NCBI RefSeq assembly: GCF_037094465.1
Contig: NZ_CP146609.1
Coordinates: forward strand, 1,799,501 to 1,863,500
DNA length: 64,000 nucleotides
Reading direction: 5' to 3'
From: Pseudodesulfovibrio sp. 5S69
GTDB lineage: Bacteria > Desulfobacterota > Desulfovibrionia > Desulfovibrionales > Desulfovibrionaceae
Shown: one piece after another, positions 8,114 to 16,581 of the stretch
How positions within the stretch are numbered: position 1 is the first letter of the stretch
Layout: every line of letters begins with the position of its first letter
Notes under the pieces: generated by a model
Told to the model about the DNA's origin: nothing
Database searches by the model: none
Seen by the model: only the letters and a program-made list of their open reading frames with translations
Made by a program: the position numbers and the translations under genes

Positions 8114-8575
8114 TTACCGCAACCAATACAAAATCCACAGCAACACGGGCATGCAGATGTCCGCGAAGAACACGGGCCCGGCGTTGCCGGGTTTTTTGTT
8201 GCCGCCCACTCGGAGGTCGGCGGCGTGGACGGTGAAGGCGCCGACCAGGAAGAAGGTGGCGAAGAGGATGGTGGCGAGCCAGAAGCCGTCGCGCAGGGGG
8301 GAGTGGCGCAGGCCGAAGGCGAGGACGCCGCAGCCGCCCAGCGCCAGGTTGGCGAAGGCGACCTCCTTCTGGAACGGGCTGCCGGGCCGCCAGCCGATGT
8401 AGGCGGCGACCTGGTCCGATTTGTAGTAGTGGCCGAGGAAGGCCCACAGCGCGCCCAAGCCGACCTGGACGCCCAGGAGCCAGGCCAGGAGCGTGGCGAA
8501 GAAAGGCGCGTCGGTGAACATCCAGTTCAGGAAGGCGCAGATAACGGCGGCAACGGCCAGATAGACGACGTACAT
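8114..8575 (-). CDS. DUF6790-type small integral membrane protein
   Basis: A 153-residue protein with four hydrophobic helices: residues 1-20, 24-48, about 72-90 and 97-116, with a last one at the C-terminus. Conserved-looking features are GHYYKSDQVAAYIGW between helices and the polar ending PVFFADICMP. This fits the DUF6790 family of bacterial membrane proteins, whose biochemical role is not established. A CAGGAGAG ribosome site lies 7 bases before ATG 8575. It lies 3 bases downstream of the solute-binding protein gene on the same strand, so they probably form one transcript. Confidence 0.7.
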   Translation of the reverse strand: MYVVYLAVAAVICAFLNWMFTDAPFFATLLAWLLGVQVGLGALWAFLGHYYKSDQVAAYIGWRPGSPFQKEVAFANLALGGCGVLAFGLRHSPLRDGFWLATILFATFFLVGAFTVHAADLRVGGNKKPGNAGPVFFADICMPVLLWILYWLR

Positions 8576-8578
8576 GGT

Positions 8579-9361
8579 TCACTCTCCTGGTTGATCGTTC
8601 CGGTGCTGGGTCATGTATTTATTCCATAAGGCCTTGTAGGCCTCGGTCGTCTTGAACTTCTTGAGCGCGTTGGAAAAGCGCTTCACGAACCTTTCACTGA
8701 CGCGCTTCTTGTTGAACGCGATGTACAGCCCGTCCCGCTTTATCTCGTAGCCGGGGTTGGGGTGGATGCCGCCGTCCACGGCCGCGGCCAGGACCAGGCC
8801 GTTGCCGAGATCGGCCACGGTGGCGTCCAGCCTGCCCAGGGCGAGCTTCCGGAAGTTGATGGCGTCGCTGTAGACTTCTTCCACGGTACAGTATGTTTGG
8901 ATAAAATTCCAGAATTCCGGGGTATAGCTATATCCCAGAACCACGCCGATCCTCTTCCCCTTGAGGTCGTCCAGCGACCGGACCGTCGTGCCCCGGCGCG
9001 TCCAGACGAGCCAGGGGGATTCCAGCAGCGGCTCGTCGGGATAGTTGAAGTAGACCGTCCTTTCCGGGGTGTAATTCGCCGAGAACAGGCCGTCCGCCTC
9101 GCCGAAGCGGGCCATGTCCAGGGCCCGTTTCCACGGCAGGGGGAGAATCTTCACATCCTCCACGCCCAGCCGGGCATACACGGCCCGGATCACCTCCACG
9201 GACAGCCCGGACATCCCTTCGGCGGTCTTGATGGTGTAGGGCGGCCAGACATCGCAGACCAGCAGCTCCGGGCGCTCGGCCAGGACGAATTTGCCAACGA
9301 ATACGAGTGCGGCGAACAACAGCAGGGCGGGCAGGACGAAGATGATTCTAGATCGGGTCAT
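8579..9361 (-). CDS. Periplasmic amino-acid-type solute-binding protein (SBP_bac_3)
   Basis: A 260-residue protein with an N-terminal hydrophobic anchor or signal (residues 5-27) followed by a type-3 extracellular solute-binding domain. Typical features are CDVWPPYTI near the mature start, LSVEVIRAVYARLGV, a first-lobe segment GEADGLFSANYTPER, and the hinge SLDDLKGKRIGVVLGYSYTP. The C-terminal part (FVKRFSNALKKFK) is the usual closing helix. No ABC permease or ATPase lies beside it, so it may be an orphan binding protein or a sensor-like scavenger. The ligand is unknown. The start is supported by GAGGAG 6 bases upstream. Confidence 0.85.
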   Translation of the reverse strand: MTRSRIIFVLPALLLFAALVFVGKFVLAERPELLVCDVWPPYTIKTAEGMSGLSVEVIRAVYARLGVEDVKILPLPWKRALDMARFGEADGLFSANYTPERTVYFNYPDEPLLESPWLVWTRRGTTVRSLDDLKGKRIGVVLGYSYTPEFWNFIQTYCTVEEVYSDAINFRKLALGRLDATVADLGNGLVLAAAVDGGIHPNPGYEIKRDGLYIAFNKKRVSERFVKRFSNALKKFKTTEAYKALWNKYMTQHRNDQPGE

Positions 9362-9418
9362 GAAGGCTCCTCGTCCCTACATCTATCACCTGTCGGGGCT
9401 ACGAGGAAGGTGCAATAT

Positions 9419-9450
9419 GAAAAAGGAGCCGTCCCTTTCGGAACGGCTCC
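9419..9450 (-). terminator. Terminator of msrAB
   Basis: An 8-base-pair stem GGAGCCGT/ACGGCTCC (9425-9432 with 9443-9450). Read on the minus strand, the hairpin ends in CTCC followed by a run of T, 30 bases past the msrAB stop codon. Confidence 0.75.
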
Positions 9451-9479
9451 CCGTGTGGTTGCTGCGCGGTACGCTGCAG

Positions 9480-10613
9480 TTAGTCAAACAGATACAGGAA
9501 TTCCCCGTAGCCCTCTGCCTGCATCTTGTCCTTGGGGACGAATCGCAGGGCGGCCGAGTTCATGCAGTAGCGCAGGCCGGTGGGTTGCGGGCCGTCGTCG
9601 AAGACGTGGCCCAGGTGGTTGTCGCCAGCCTTGCTGCGTACCTCGGTGCGCACCGAGAAGAGGGAGCGGTCCTCCTTTTCCACGATGTTCCCCGGCACCA
9701 AGGGCTTGGTGAAGCTCGGCCAACCCGTGCCGGATTCGTACTTGTCCGTGCTCGAAAAGAGCGGTTCGCCGCTGACGATGTCCACATAGATGCCCTCGTC
9801 GTGGTTGTTCCAGTACGTGTTGTCAAAGGGCGGTTCCGTGCCTTCCTCCTGGGTGACCTTGTACTGTAGCGGTGTGAGGTTCTTCTTCAGGGTGGCGTCG
9901 TCCGGCTTGACGAAGGCCTTGTTGGCCCCGGTGACCAGGGCGTTGTCGCGCGCGGCCTCGATCACGTCGTCGGCCTGGTCGCCCCAGTGGTCGTCAACGA
10001 ACCGGTCGCGGCCCGAGAAGTAGCGGTAGGTCTTGTAGCGCACGGGATTGTGCTTGTAGTAATCCTGATGGTAGGCCTCGGCCGGGTAGAAGGTGGTGAA
10101 CTCGATGAGCGGCGTGACCACGGGACTGTCGAACCGGTCGGACTCGTCCAGGGCCTTCTTCGAGGCCTCGGCGATCTCGCGCTGCTTCGCATTGTGGTAG
10201 AAGATGGCCGAGGTATACTGGAACCCCCGGTCGCCGAAGGAGCCGCCCGAGTCGGTGGGGTCGAAGTGCCGCCAGTAGTGGTCCAGGACCTCGGCGTAGC
10301 TGATGCGCGCGGGATCGAAGGTCACCTGGACCGACTCGCGGTAGCCCGTGGACCCGCTGGAGACCTGCTCGTAGGTCGGGTTGGGTTCGTTGCCCCCCGC
10401 GTAGCCGGAGACCACCTTGATCACGCCGGGCAGTTTTTCCATATCCGATTCCACGCACCAGAAGCAGCCGCCCGCCAGGGTGGCTATCTCATAGTTCGCA
10501 TTGCCGTTGTCAGCCATGGCCTTTTCCTCCGATGACGAATATATGCTCAATCCGAACCCCAGCGCCAAAAGCAGGGCGCCGGTCAGGGTAAGATATGCAA
10601 GCTTGCGAATCAT
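9480..10613 (-). CDS. msrAB: Fused peptide methionine sulfoxide reductase MsrA-MsrB, exported or membrane-anchored
   Basis: A 377-residue fusion repairing both stereoisomers of methionine sulfoxide in proteins. An N-terminal hydrophobic segment (residues 6-26) suggests periplasmic export or anchoring. The MsrA domain (about 40-200) has catalytic GCFWC at 49-53 and [18 protein letters not shown]. The MsrB domain (about 240-377) has GTGWPSF and the catalytic Cys in RYCMNSAA near residue 351. The two CxxC zinc pairs found in many MsrB proteins are absent, so this is the non-zinc form. A GGAGGTG ribosome site precedes ATG 10613, and a Fur-like palindrome lies just upstream. Confidence 0.95.
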   Translation of the reverse strand: MIRKLAYLTLTGALLLALGFGLSIYSSSEEKAMADNGNANYEIATLAGGCFWCVESDMEKLPGVIKVVSGYAGGNEPNPTYEQVSSGSTGYRESVQVTFDPARISYAEVLDHYWRHFDPTDSGGSFGDRGFQYTSAIFYHNAKQREIAEASKKALDESDRFDSPVVTPLIEFTTFYPAEAYHQDYYKHNPVRYKTYRYFSGRDRFVDDHWGDQADDVIEAARDNALVTGANKAFVKPDDATLKKNLTPLQYKVTQEEGTEPPFDNTYWNNHDEGIYVDIVSGEPLFSSTDKYESGTGWPSFTKPLVPGNIVEKEDRSLFSVRTEVRSKAGDNHLGHVFDDGPQPTGLRYCMNSAALRFVPKDKMQAEGYGEFLYLFD

Positions 10614-10631
10614 GTGATCACCTCCAGGGGT

Positions 10632-10650
10632 GACAATGATAGTCGTTATT
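10632..10650 (-). promoter_or_regulatory. Fur-box-like operator upstream of msrAB
   Basis: Read on the minus strand, AATAACGACTATCATTGTC matches the 19-base classical Fur consensus at 14 positions. It lies 19 bases before the msrAB start, within an AT-rich promoter-like stretch. The resemblance is seen directly; binding by Fur or PerR is inferred. Confidence 0.35.
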
Positions 10651-10868
10651 AAATTAAAATAGACACGATCCCCCGCAAGTCAATGCGGGCGGGCCATGGG
10701 GCGACGCCCGAAAAATTCGTGAATCGTTATTTTTTACCGGAAAAGGGTGGATTTTTGACTTGTTTTGGGGCAAGTGGCATTGCTTCGCGGCGGCGGGATG
10801 TGCATAGTACCCGTATCAGGCTCAGGGCCGCGACCGAATTTCGCATTCAATCACATCAAGGAGAGACC

Positions 10869-11417
10869 ATGCCCAACCAGAATTACACTCTTTTCAGCGG
10901 CGGCGCCCAGGGTGCCGAGAATCAGTTCGGCAAGCTCGCCGAATACCACGGCCTGTCCGAAGTGAACTACACCTTCGAAGGCCACCGCATCGAGCGCACC
11001 CGCGGCGTGCGCGTCCTGACCGACGAGGAACTGACCCAGAAGGACGTCAGCCTGACCTACGTGTCCCGGCTGCTGAACCGCAAGTTCACCAACGCGGAGA
11101 AGATGCGCAAGGTCCTGCAGACCATCATGTGGCAGGTGGACGCCAGCCAGCAGATCTTCGTGGTCGGCACCATCCTGGAAGACGGCACGGTCAAGGGCGG
11201 TACCGGCTGGGGCGCGGAGTTCGCCAAGATCTGCAACAAGGACCTGTTCGTCTTCGACCAGGCCAAGGACGCCTGGTCCAAGTGGGAACACGGCGCCTGG
11301 AAGGCCGTGGACGCCCCGGTGATCTCCGCCGGACACTTCACCGGCACCGGCACCCGCTTCCTGGAGGACAACGGCAAGAAGGCGCTCGAAGAGCTGTTCT
11401 CGCGCTCCTTCAAATAA
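10869..11417 (+). CDS. SLOG/YpsA-like Rossmann protein, function unknown
   Basis: A 182-residue soluble protein. Its opening, LFSGGAQGAENQFGKLAEYHGL, has the glycine-rich GGAQGAE nucleotide-binding loop and following helix seen in the SLOG superfamily (the LOG, DprA and YpsA/molybdenum-carrier-like groups). The second half has GGTGWGAEFAKICNKDLFVF, in which a glycine turn, an acidic residue and a beta strand recall the ligand-binding edge of that fold. ATG 10869 is preferred because AAGGAGAG lies 4 bases upstream; an open frame extending to 10683 lacks such support. A bidirectional terminator separates it from the convergent regulator gene. The ligand and role are unknown, and the family assignment rests on loop similarity only. 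Confidence 0.65.
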   Translation: MPNQNYTLFSGGAQGAENQFGKLAEYHGLSEVNYTFEGHRIERTRGVRVLTDEELTQKDVSLTYVSRLLNRKFTNAEKMRKVLQTIMWQVDASQQIFVVGTILEDGTVKGGTGWGAEFAKICNKDLFVFDQAKDAWSKWEHGAWKAVDAPVISAGHFTGTGTRFLEDNGKKALEELFSRSFK

Positions 11418-11440
11418 GCCCTGTCGGCAAGGTAAATGAA

Positions 11441-11473
11441 AAGGCGGCCCGGATCATCCGGGCCGCCTTTTTT
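11441..11473. terminator. Bidirectional terminator between convergent genes
   Basis: A near-perfect palindrome with an approximately 12-base-pair GGCGGCCCGGAT arm centred at 11455, flanked by A on the left and a run of T on the right. It lies between the SLOG-like gene (plus) and the sigma-54 regulator (minus). Confidence 0.85.
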
Positions 11474-11493
11474 GTGTCGTTGTCGCGCCGAAG

Positions 11494-13077
11494 CTAGACC
11501 TCGAGCTTCTTCTTGGTCTTTTTCTTGGTCTGCGAGTACTTCTTCACGTCGATGTTGTACTTCTTCACCTTGTAGTTGACGATCCGGTAGGACACGCGCA
11601 GGTCGCGGGCGGATTGCAGCATGTTGCCGCCGGTCTTCTTGAGCGAGTCGATGAGCAGCTCCTGCTCGAACTTGGCCACGGCCTCGCCGAAGGAGAGGTT
11701 GGTGCCCGTGGCCGAGCTCTCGGCCGACTGGAGGGTCGGCGGCAGGTGGTAGGTGCGGATGACCTGCTCCTCGCAGAGCAGGACCGCGCGCTCCATGCAG
11801 TTCTTCAGTTCGCGCACGTTTCCGGGCCAGTGGTACATGACCAGCAGCTCGATGGCCGGGGTGGAGATGCGTTTGACCTCCTTGCCGTACTCGTCGGTGA
11901 AATCGGCCAGGAAGTGTTCGGCCAGAGGCAGGATGTCCTCGCGGCGTTCTTTCAAAGGCGGGATGAAGATCGGGAAGACATTGATACGGTAGTACAGGTC
12001 CTCGCGGAACAGCCCCTTTTCCAGCAGCTCTTCCAGCGGCTGGTGGGTGGCGCAGATGAGGCGCACATCCACGGTGATGGTCTGTTCGCTGCCGACCCGC
12101 TGGATCTCCTTTTCCTGGATGGCGCGCAGGACCTTGGCCTGGGCGTCCAGGGAAAGCTCGCCGATCTCGTCCAGGAACAGGGTGCCCTGGTCCGCCACCT
12201 CGAACAGGCCGCGCTTGGTCTGGAAGGCGCCGGTGAACGCGCCCTTCTGGTGGCCGAACAGCTCGGATTCGATGAGTTCGGACGGCAGGGCCGCGCAGTT
12301 GAGCTTGATCAGCGGCTTGTCCGCGCGCGGGCTGGCCTGGTGGATGGCCTCGGCCAGGAGTTCCTTGCCGGTGCCGGACTCGCCGCGCAACAGCGCCGTG
12401 GCCCGGCTCGGGGCCACCTGGGTGGACTGGCGCAGGACCAGGCGCATGGCCTTGGAGGCCGCCACGAAGTCCTTGGGCGGGGCCGTTTCCGCTCCCCCGG
12501 CCATGAGGCCCTGGGAGAGCAGGTGGTTCTGGGTGGCCATTTCCTCCTGGAGCTGGGCCACGTGCCCGGCGATGATGCCCGCCACCACTTCGAGGAAGTC
12601 GCGGTGGGCCTTCATGTCGTCGGCCGGGATGAGCGGGACGTCCACGGACAGCGCGCCGATGACCTCGGCCTCGTCCGAACGCAGGTTGATGACCGGCACG
12701 CAGATGAAGCCGAGCTTGCGGAGTTCCTCCTCGCTGCGGCCGAAGGCCTTGTTCAGGAACTCGGGGTCGTCGGACATGCGCGGTACGCTGATGGACTGGC
12801 CCGAGTCGAAGACCCGGCCGATGATGCCCCGGCCCGGCGAATAGGTCACGTCGTCGGACTGGGCTGGGCTGTAGGTCAGCGAGAGCTTCAGGTTTTCGGT
12901 CTTGGGGTCCATGATGACCATGAACGCCCGGACGTATTCCATGTCCAGGGCCAGGGTTTTCAGGAGCGCGTTGAGCGATTCCTCAAGGGTCGTTTCCTTC
13001 CTCAAGGTCTCCTGAATGGTCTTCAGCGTGAGCAGGTAGCTGAGATCATCGGAGTGGTCCTGTGTGTTGGTTGCCAT
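11494..13077 (-). CDS. Sigma-54-dependent transcriptional activator with GAF sensor
   Basis: A 527-residue NifA-type activator. An N-terminal GAF domain (about residues 20-175) probably senses a small ligand or redox state. The AAA+ domain has Walker A GESGTGKE at 232-239 and the sigma-54 contact loop GAFTGA at 279-284, followed by LFLDEIGELS. A Fis-type helix-turn-helix near residues 470-510 (TGGNMLQSARDLRVSYRIVN) ends in an unusually lysine-rich tail. It begins 25 bases after iorB on the same strand, so it probably belongs to the ior operon and may control it or related 2-oxoacid metabolism. I found no convincing GG-N10-GC sigma-54 promoter nearby. Confidence 0.92.
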   Translation of the reverse strand: MATNTQDHSDDLSYLLTLKTIQETLRKETTLEESLNALLKTLALDMEYVRAFMVIMDPKTENLKLSLTYSPAQSDDVTYSPGRGIIGRVFDSGQSISVPRMSDDPEFLNKAFGRSEEELRKLGFICVPVINLRSDEAEVIGALSVDVPLIPADDMKAHRDFLEVVAGIIAGHVAQLQEEMATQNHLLSQGLMAGGAETAPPKDFVAASKAMRLVLRQSTQVAPSRATALLRGESGTGKELLAEAIHQASPRADKPLIKLNCAALPSELIESELFGHQKGAFTGAFQTKRGLFEVADQGTLFLDEIGELSLDAQAKVLRAIQEKEIQRVGSEQTITVDVRLICATHQPLEELLEKGLFREDLYYRINVFPIFIPPLKERREDILPLAEHFLADFTDEYGKEVKRISTPAIELLVMYHWPGNVRELKNCMERAVLLCEEQVIRTYHLPPTLQSAESSATGTNLSFGEAVAKFEQELLIDSLKKTGGNMLQSARDLRVSYRIVNYKVKKYNIDVKKYSQTKKKTKKKLEV

Positions 13078-13102
13078 TCTACTTTCTCTGGGAGTTCAAG
13101 CT

Positions 13103-13699
13103 CTAGGAGTTCAGGGCCTTGACGCCGAGCTCCAGGGCTTTGAGGTTGACGGCCTGAATCTTGGCCGGGAGGTTCGCCTTGATGGCGGCTTCCAGGGCCT
13201 CGGGGCCGAAGGGCAGCTCGCCGGCGGCGCAGAGCGCGCCGAGCATGGCGATGTTGCCGGACTGCACGGCCCCGGCTTCGAGGCCGATGGACTGGTTGGC
13301 CATGAAGTAGACCTTGCTGGTGCAGGTGGCCACGGCCTTTTTGATGTCGTCGATGGTCGGGCATTCCTGTTTGCCCATGGCCACGGACAGGGGCGGCATG
13401 TACTCGGTGGACGAGACCACCAGGCCGCCCTGGCGCAGGTAAGGCAGGGCGCGCATGGTCTCCATGGGCTCGAACCCGAGGAGGATGTCGGCCTCGCCGA
13501 TGCCGATCTTGGGCGACTTGCACCCGATTAGCACCGTGGACTCGACCACGCCGCCGCGCTGGGCCATGCCGTGTATCTCGCCCGAGGTCACGGTCAGCCC
13601 CTGGCTGAGGGCGGTCTTGGCCAGCAGGGTGGTGGCGGTCAGGGTTCCCTGGCCGCCGACACCGGTCATGAATATGCGGATTTTTTTGGTATCGGGCAT
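13103..13699 (-). CDS. iorB: Indolepyruvate:ferredoxin oxidoreductase, beta subunit
   Basis: The 198-residue gamma/beta-type subunit of the 2-oxoacid:ferredoxin oxidoreductase family. With IorA it converts arylpyruvates such as indolepyruvate to aryl-acetyl-CoA while reducing ferredoxin. Visible marks are FMTGVGGQGTLTATTLLAK at the N-terminus, SGEIHGMAQRGG and ADILLGFEPMETMRA, all typical of the POR gamma fold. ATG 13699 is used because it lies two bases after the iorA stop; an upstream in-frame Met at 13768 lies inside iorA. The 198 residues match the usual size. Confidence 0.93.
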   Translation of the reverse strand: MPDTKKIRIFMTGVGGQGTLTATTLLAKTALSQGLTVTSGEIHGMAQRGGVVESTVLIGCKSPKIGIGEADILLGFEPMETMRALPYLRQGGLVVSSTEYMPPLSVAMGKQECPTIDDIKKAVATCTSKVYFMANQSIGLEAGAVQSGNIAMLGALCAAGELPFGPEALEAAIKANLPAKIQAVNLKALELGVKALNS

Positions 13700-13701
13700 G
13701 G

Positions 13702-15537
13702 TTAGCTGCCTCTCTTCTTGGCTTTGATGTGCCCGCAGACCTGCAGGCAGAGCATGCAGCCGTTGCACAGGATCGGGTTGACCGCGGCCTTGCCGCCTTC
13801 CTTGAACATGGCCGGGCAGGCCAGCTTGTCCAGGCAGTCGAACCGGCCGGTGCAGGACTCGGCCACGTAGGCCACCTGCGGGGCGACCTTCTTGTAGACC
13901 CGGCGGGTGTACAGCGGGCAGGGCTCCTTGGCGATGAGCACGCGCACGCCGCTCATGGTCCCGAGCTCTTCCATGGCGGCCATGGTCTTCTTCTGGTTGA
14001 ACGGGTTGACCGTGCGCACCTCGGTGACGCCCAGGCCGCGCACGGCGGACTCGATGTCGAGCGGGTGGTCGTTGTCGCCGATGACCGTCTTGTCCACGCC
14101 GGGGTTGGGCTGGTGGCCGGTCATGGCCGTGGTCCGATTGTCCAGGATGACGATGAGCACGTCATGGGCGTTGAAGACCGCGTTGGCTACGCCGGTCAGG
14201 CCGGAGTGGAAGAAGGTGGAGTCGCCGATGAAGGCGACCACTTTCTGGCCGGAGGCCTTGGCCAGACCGCCGCCCGCCGAGATGGAGGAACCCATGCACA
14301 GCAGGAAGTCCGCGGTCTGGAGCGGGGGCAGCAGGCCCAGCGTGTAGCAGCCGATGTCCGAGGAGTAGACCGCGTCGTCGCCGAAGACCTTGCGGGCCGC
14401 GTAGTAGGTGCCGCGGTGCGGGCAGCCAGCGCACAGGTTCGGCGGACGGCCGGGCAGCTCGGGCAGGGAACATTCGCAGGTGGGCACCGGGGCCTCGCCC
14501 AGCCCTTCGCGGATGGCGTTTTCGACCATGGTCACGTCGAACTCGCCGTTGCGCGGCAGGACGTCCTTGCCCTTGATGTCGAGGGAAAGCCCGTGCTTCT
14601 GGGCCAGGACGCGCAGGTCGTTTTCCACGACCGGCTCCAGCTCCTCGACCACCAGGACCGTGTCCACGGACTGGAGGAAGGCCAGGCACTTGTTCTCGGG
14701 TAGGGGGTTGGAGAAGCCGAGTTCGAGGACCGTGACCTTGTCGGCCAGGCCCGCGTTATCCAAGGCGTCGGCCACGTAGGCGCGGGAGATGCCGGAGCAG
14801 ACGATGCCGTATTTGCCGTTGCCGGTGACCGTGTTGTACGGGGAGTTCTCGGCCTCCTCGCGCAGGGCCTCCATGCGTTCCATGAGGCGGACGTGCATGG
14901 GCCGGGAAAAGGCCGGAATGGGTACGAAGTGCGGCGGGTTGCGCTTGAACCCCTCGGGCTTGCCGGGGTCGGGCGCCGGGCCGAACTCGACCGGGCCGCG
15001 CAGGTGGTTCACGCGGGTGGTGGTCCGCAGGAGCAGGGGCGCGCCGTGCTTCCTGGAGAGAAGCAGCCCGTCGCGGGCCATGTCCTTGGCCTCCTGGGCC
15101 GAGGCCGGTTCGAGGACCGGCATGCCGCCCAGGCGGGCGTAGATGCGGTTGTCCTGCTCGTTCTGGCTGGAGTGGCAGCCGGGGTCGTCGGCGGACAGGA
15201 GCATCAGCCCGCCGGGAGCGCCCACGTAGCACAGGGTCATCAGCGGGTCCGCTGCCACGTTCACGCCCACGTGCTTCATGGTGCACATGGACATGGCGCC
15301 GGCCAGGGTTGCGCCGCCGGCCACTTCCAGGGCGACCTTTTCGTTGACCGAGTATTCGAAGTAGTATTTGCCGTCGGGCGAAATGCGGTAGAACGTGTCC
15401 GGCACTTCGCTTGAAGGGGTGCCGGGATAACAGGTCACCACCTGGATGCCCGCTTCCACGGCGCCGCGCACGATGGCCTCGTTGCCGAGGAGCAGATGGG
15501 TGTCGCCGGGGGTGTCACCCAAGAGCGGATTTGCCAT
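13702..15537 (-). CDS. iorA: Indolepyruvate:ferredoxin oxidoreductase, alpha subunit
   Basis: The 611-residue catalytic subunit with thiamine diphosphate and iron-sulfur centres. The N-terminal pyrimidine-binding domain has GNEAIVRGAVEAGIQ and CYPGTPSSEV. The thiamine-pyrophosphate motif GDSTFFHSGLTGVANAVF followed by LDNRTTAMTGHQPNPG lies around residues 425-470. The C-terminal ferredoxin-like region has CTGRFDCLDKLACP and CNGCMLCLQVC, providing eight cysteines for two clusters. It ferments aromatic amino acids or runs in the reductive direction. It is coupled to iorB (2-base gap) and preceded by a TPR gene. AGGAGAGG precedes ATG 15537. Confidence 0.95.
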   Translation of the reverse strand: MANPLLGDTPGDTHLLLGNEAIVRGAVEAGIQVVTCYPGTPSSEVPDTFYRISPDGKYYFEYSVNEKVALEVAGGATLAGAMSMCTMKHVGVNVAADPLMTLCYVGAPGGLMLLSADDPGCHSSQNEQDNRIYARLGGMPVLEPASAQEAKDMARDGLLLSRKHGAPLLLRTTTRVNHLRGPVEFGPAPDPGKPEGFKRNPPHFVPIPAFSRPMHVRLMERMEALREEAENSPYNTVTGNGKYGIVCSGISRAYVADALDNAGLADKVTVLELGFSNPLPENKCLAFLQSVDTVLVVEELEPVVENDLRVLAQKHGLSLDIKGKDVLPRNGEFDVTMVENAIREGLGEAPVPTCECSLPELPGRPPNLCAGCPHRGTYYAARKVFGDDAVYSSDIGCYTLGLLPPLQTADFLLCMGSSISAGGGLAKASGQKVVAFIGDSTFFHSGLTGVANAVFNAHDVLIVILDNRTTAMTGHQPNPGVDKTVIGDNDHPLDIESAVRGLGVTEVRTVNPFNQKKTMAAMEELGTMSGVRVLIAKEPCPLYTRRVYKKVAPQVAYVAESCTGRFDCLDKLACPAMFKEGGKAAVNPILCNGCMLCLQVCGHIKAKKRGS

Positions 15538-15595
15538 TTTGCCTCTCCTGCGGCCGATCGCTTCCGCGCCCGGCCTCTGTATCTTGATGATTCGG

Positions 15596-16249
15596 TTAGT
15601 TGTTTTCCAACTGGGAGATCTTGTACTCGATGTAGGGCTTGTCGCCGATGTCCTCGCCGTCCAGCTTCTTGTAGGCGGTCAGGGCTTCGGCCTTGTCGCC
15701 CGCGGCCTCGGCGGCCAGGGCGAGCTGGCGATACACCGGGACGGTGTAGGCGGCGGAGGCCAGACCGGCCAGCTCCTTCATCTCCTTGAGCGCGTCGGCG
15801 CCCTTGCCGGACATGGCCATGGCCTTGGCGCGGCCCAGGCGGGCAACGAATTGCATCTCGCCCTCGGTCATGCCGACCAGGCTTTCCCAGTAGCCTTCGG
15901 CCTTGGTATAGTCGCCCAGGTCCATGGCGGTCTGGGCGGCCTCCAGGGTCACGGCGGGACGGACGGAAGCGGTGACGTCCCCGAGCATGGCGTCGAGCTT
16001 GGTCAGGCGGTCGGCGCCGGTGGAGGAGACCATGATCTCGCCGAGTCGGGCCTGGGCGTTCGCCTCGGCCCGGGCGCTGTAGGCCCTGTAGCCCGCGTAG
16101 GCCACGGTGACGGCCAGGATGATGCAGACCACCGTGATCAGCTGCTTGCGGTAGGTGAACGCGGCTTCGAGGATCGGGTGCAGGGATTCGGGCGTGTGGG
16201 ACTCGATGTCGGTCAGCACGTCGGGTTGAACGGGATTGGTTGCAGCCAT
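15596..16249 (-). CDS. Membrane-anchored tetratricopeptide-repeat protein
   Basis: A 217-residue protein: a cytoplasmic N-terminus of about 33 residues, one membrane helix (LITVVCIILAVTVAYAGY) and a periplasmic helical part with TPR-like repeats (for example LEAAQTAMDLGDYTKAEGYW and LGRAKAMAMSGKGADALKEM). The layout resembles YfgM-type ancillary proteins of the Sec/BamB pathway. The start at ATG 16249 has GGAGG 12 bases upstream; an open frame reaching 16387 overlaps the promoter and is unlikely. It lies 58 bases before iorA on the same strand and is probably co-transcribed, though a link to Ior is not obvious. Confidence 0.75.
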   Translation of the reverse strand: MAATNPVQPDVLTDIESHTPESLHPILEAAFTYRKQLITVVCIILAVTVAYAGYRAYSARAEANAQARLGEIMVSSTGADRLTKLDAMLGDVTASVRPAVTLEAAQTAMDLGDYTKAEGYWESLVGMTEGEMQFVARLGRAKAMAMSGKGADALKEMKELAGLASAAYTVPVYRQLALAAEAAGDKAEALTAYKKLDGEDIGDKPYIEYKISQLENN

Positions 16250-16324
16250 GGGATTTTCATGCCTCCATGAGGGTGATTTTTGTGGTGAACGGGCCGGGAA
16301 GCGAGGCCCGGCAACGCAGAGGGC

Positions 16325-16353
16325 TTGATAAGCAAAATTGTAAAAAAGGTCAA
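16325..16353 (-). promoter_or_regulatory. Sigma-70-type promoter for the TPR-ior cluster
   Basis: On the minus strand TTGACC (16353-16348), a 17-base T-rich spacer and TATCAA (16330-16325) lie about 75 bases before the start of the TPR gene. Confidence 0.5.
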
Positions 16354-16354
16354 A

Positions 16355-16385
16355 GGCTATTTTGGAAGGAAGACGGAAAATAGCC
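16355..16385. repeat. Inverted repeat with 9-base arms
   Basis: GGCTATTTT (16355-16363) pairs perfectly with AAAATAGCC (16377-16385) around a 13-base loop. It lies directly upstream of the minus-strand promoter. It could be an operator or a leftover terminator; nothing decides which. Confidence 0.4.
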
Positions 16386-16581
16386 AAAAACAGGGCCTGT
16401 AATCAAGCCGTTGCCGGCGGAAATAACAAAAAATGTAAATCGATCGGCGGCCCTCAATCCAAAGTGTATTCGGTTGGCAAAGACGGGAATTGACTTTATC
16501 CCCCGGAGGAGGTTAGCAAAATGACTCGCCGGAGCAGAATTTCATTCGGTTCCGTCGGTCATCATTTCAAGGAGAACTTTC

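Larger units (their letters stand above)
16250..16581. other. 332-base divergent intergenic region, TPR gene / proA
   Basis: An AT-richer spacer between divergent genes. It holds a minus-strand promoter (16325-16353), a 9-base-pair hairpin (16355-16385), and on the plus strand TTGACT at 16491 with no clear -10. A strong GGAGGAGG (16505-16512) lies 8 bases before ATG 16521. That frame is not the proA frame and runs into proA, so it is not called as a gene. The true proA site is AAGGAGA, 7 bases before ATG 16582. Confidence 0.6.
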
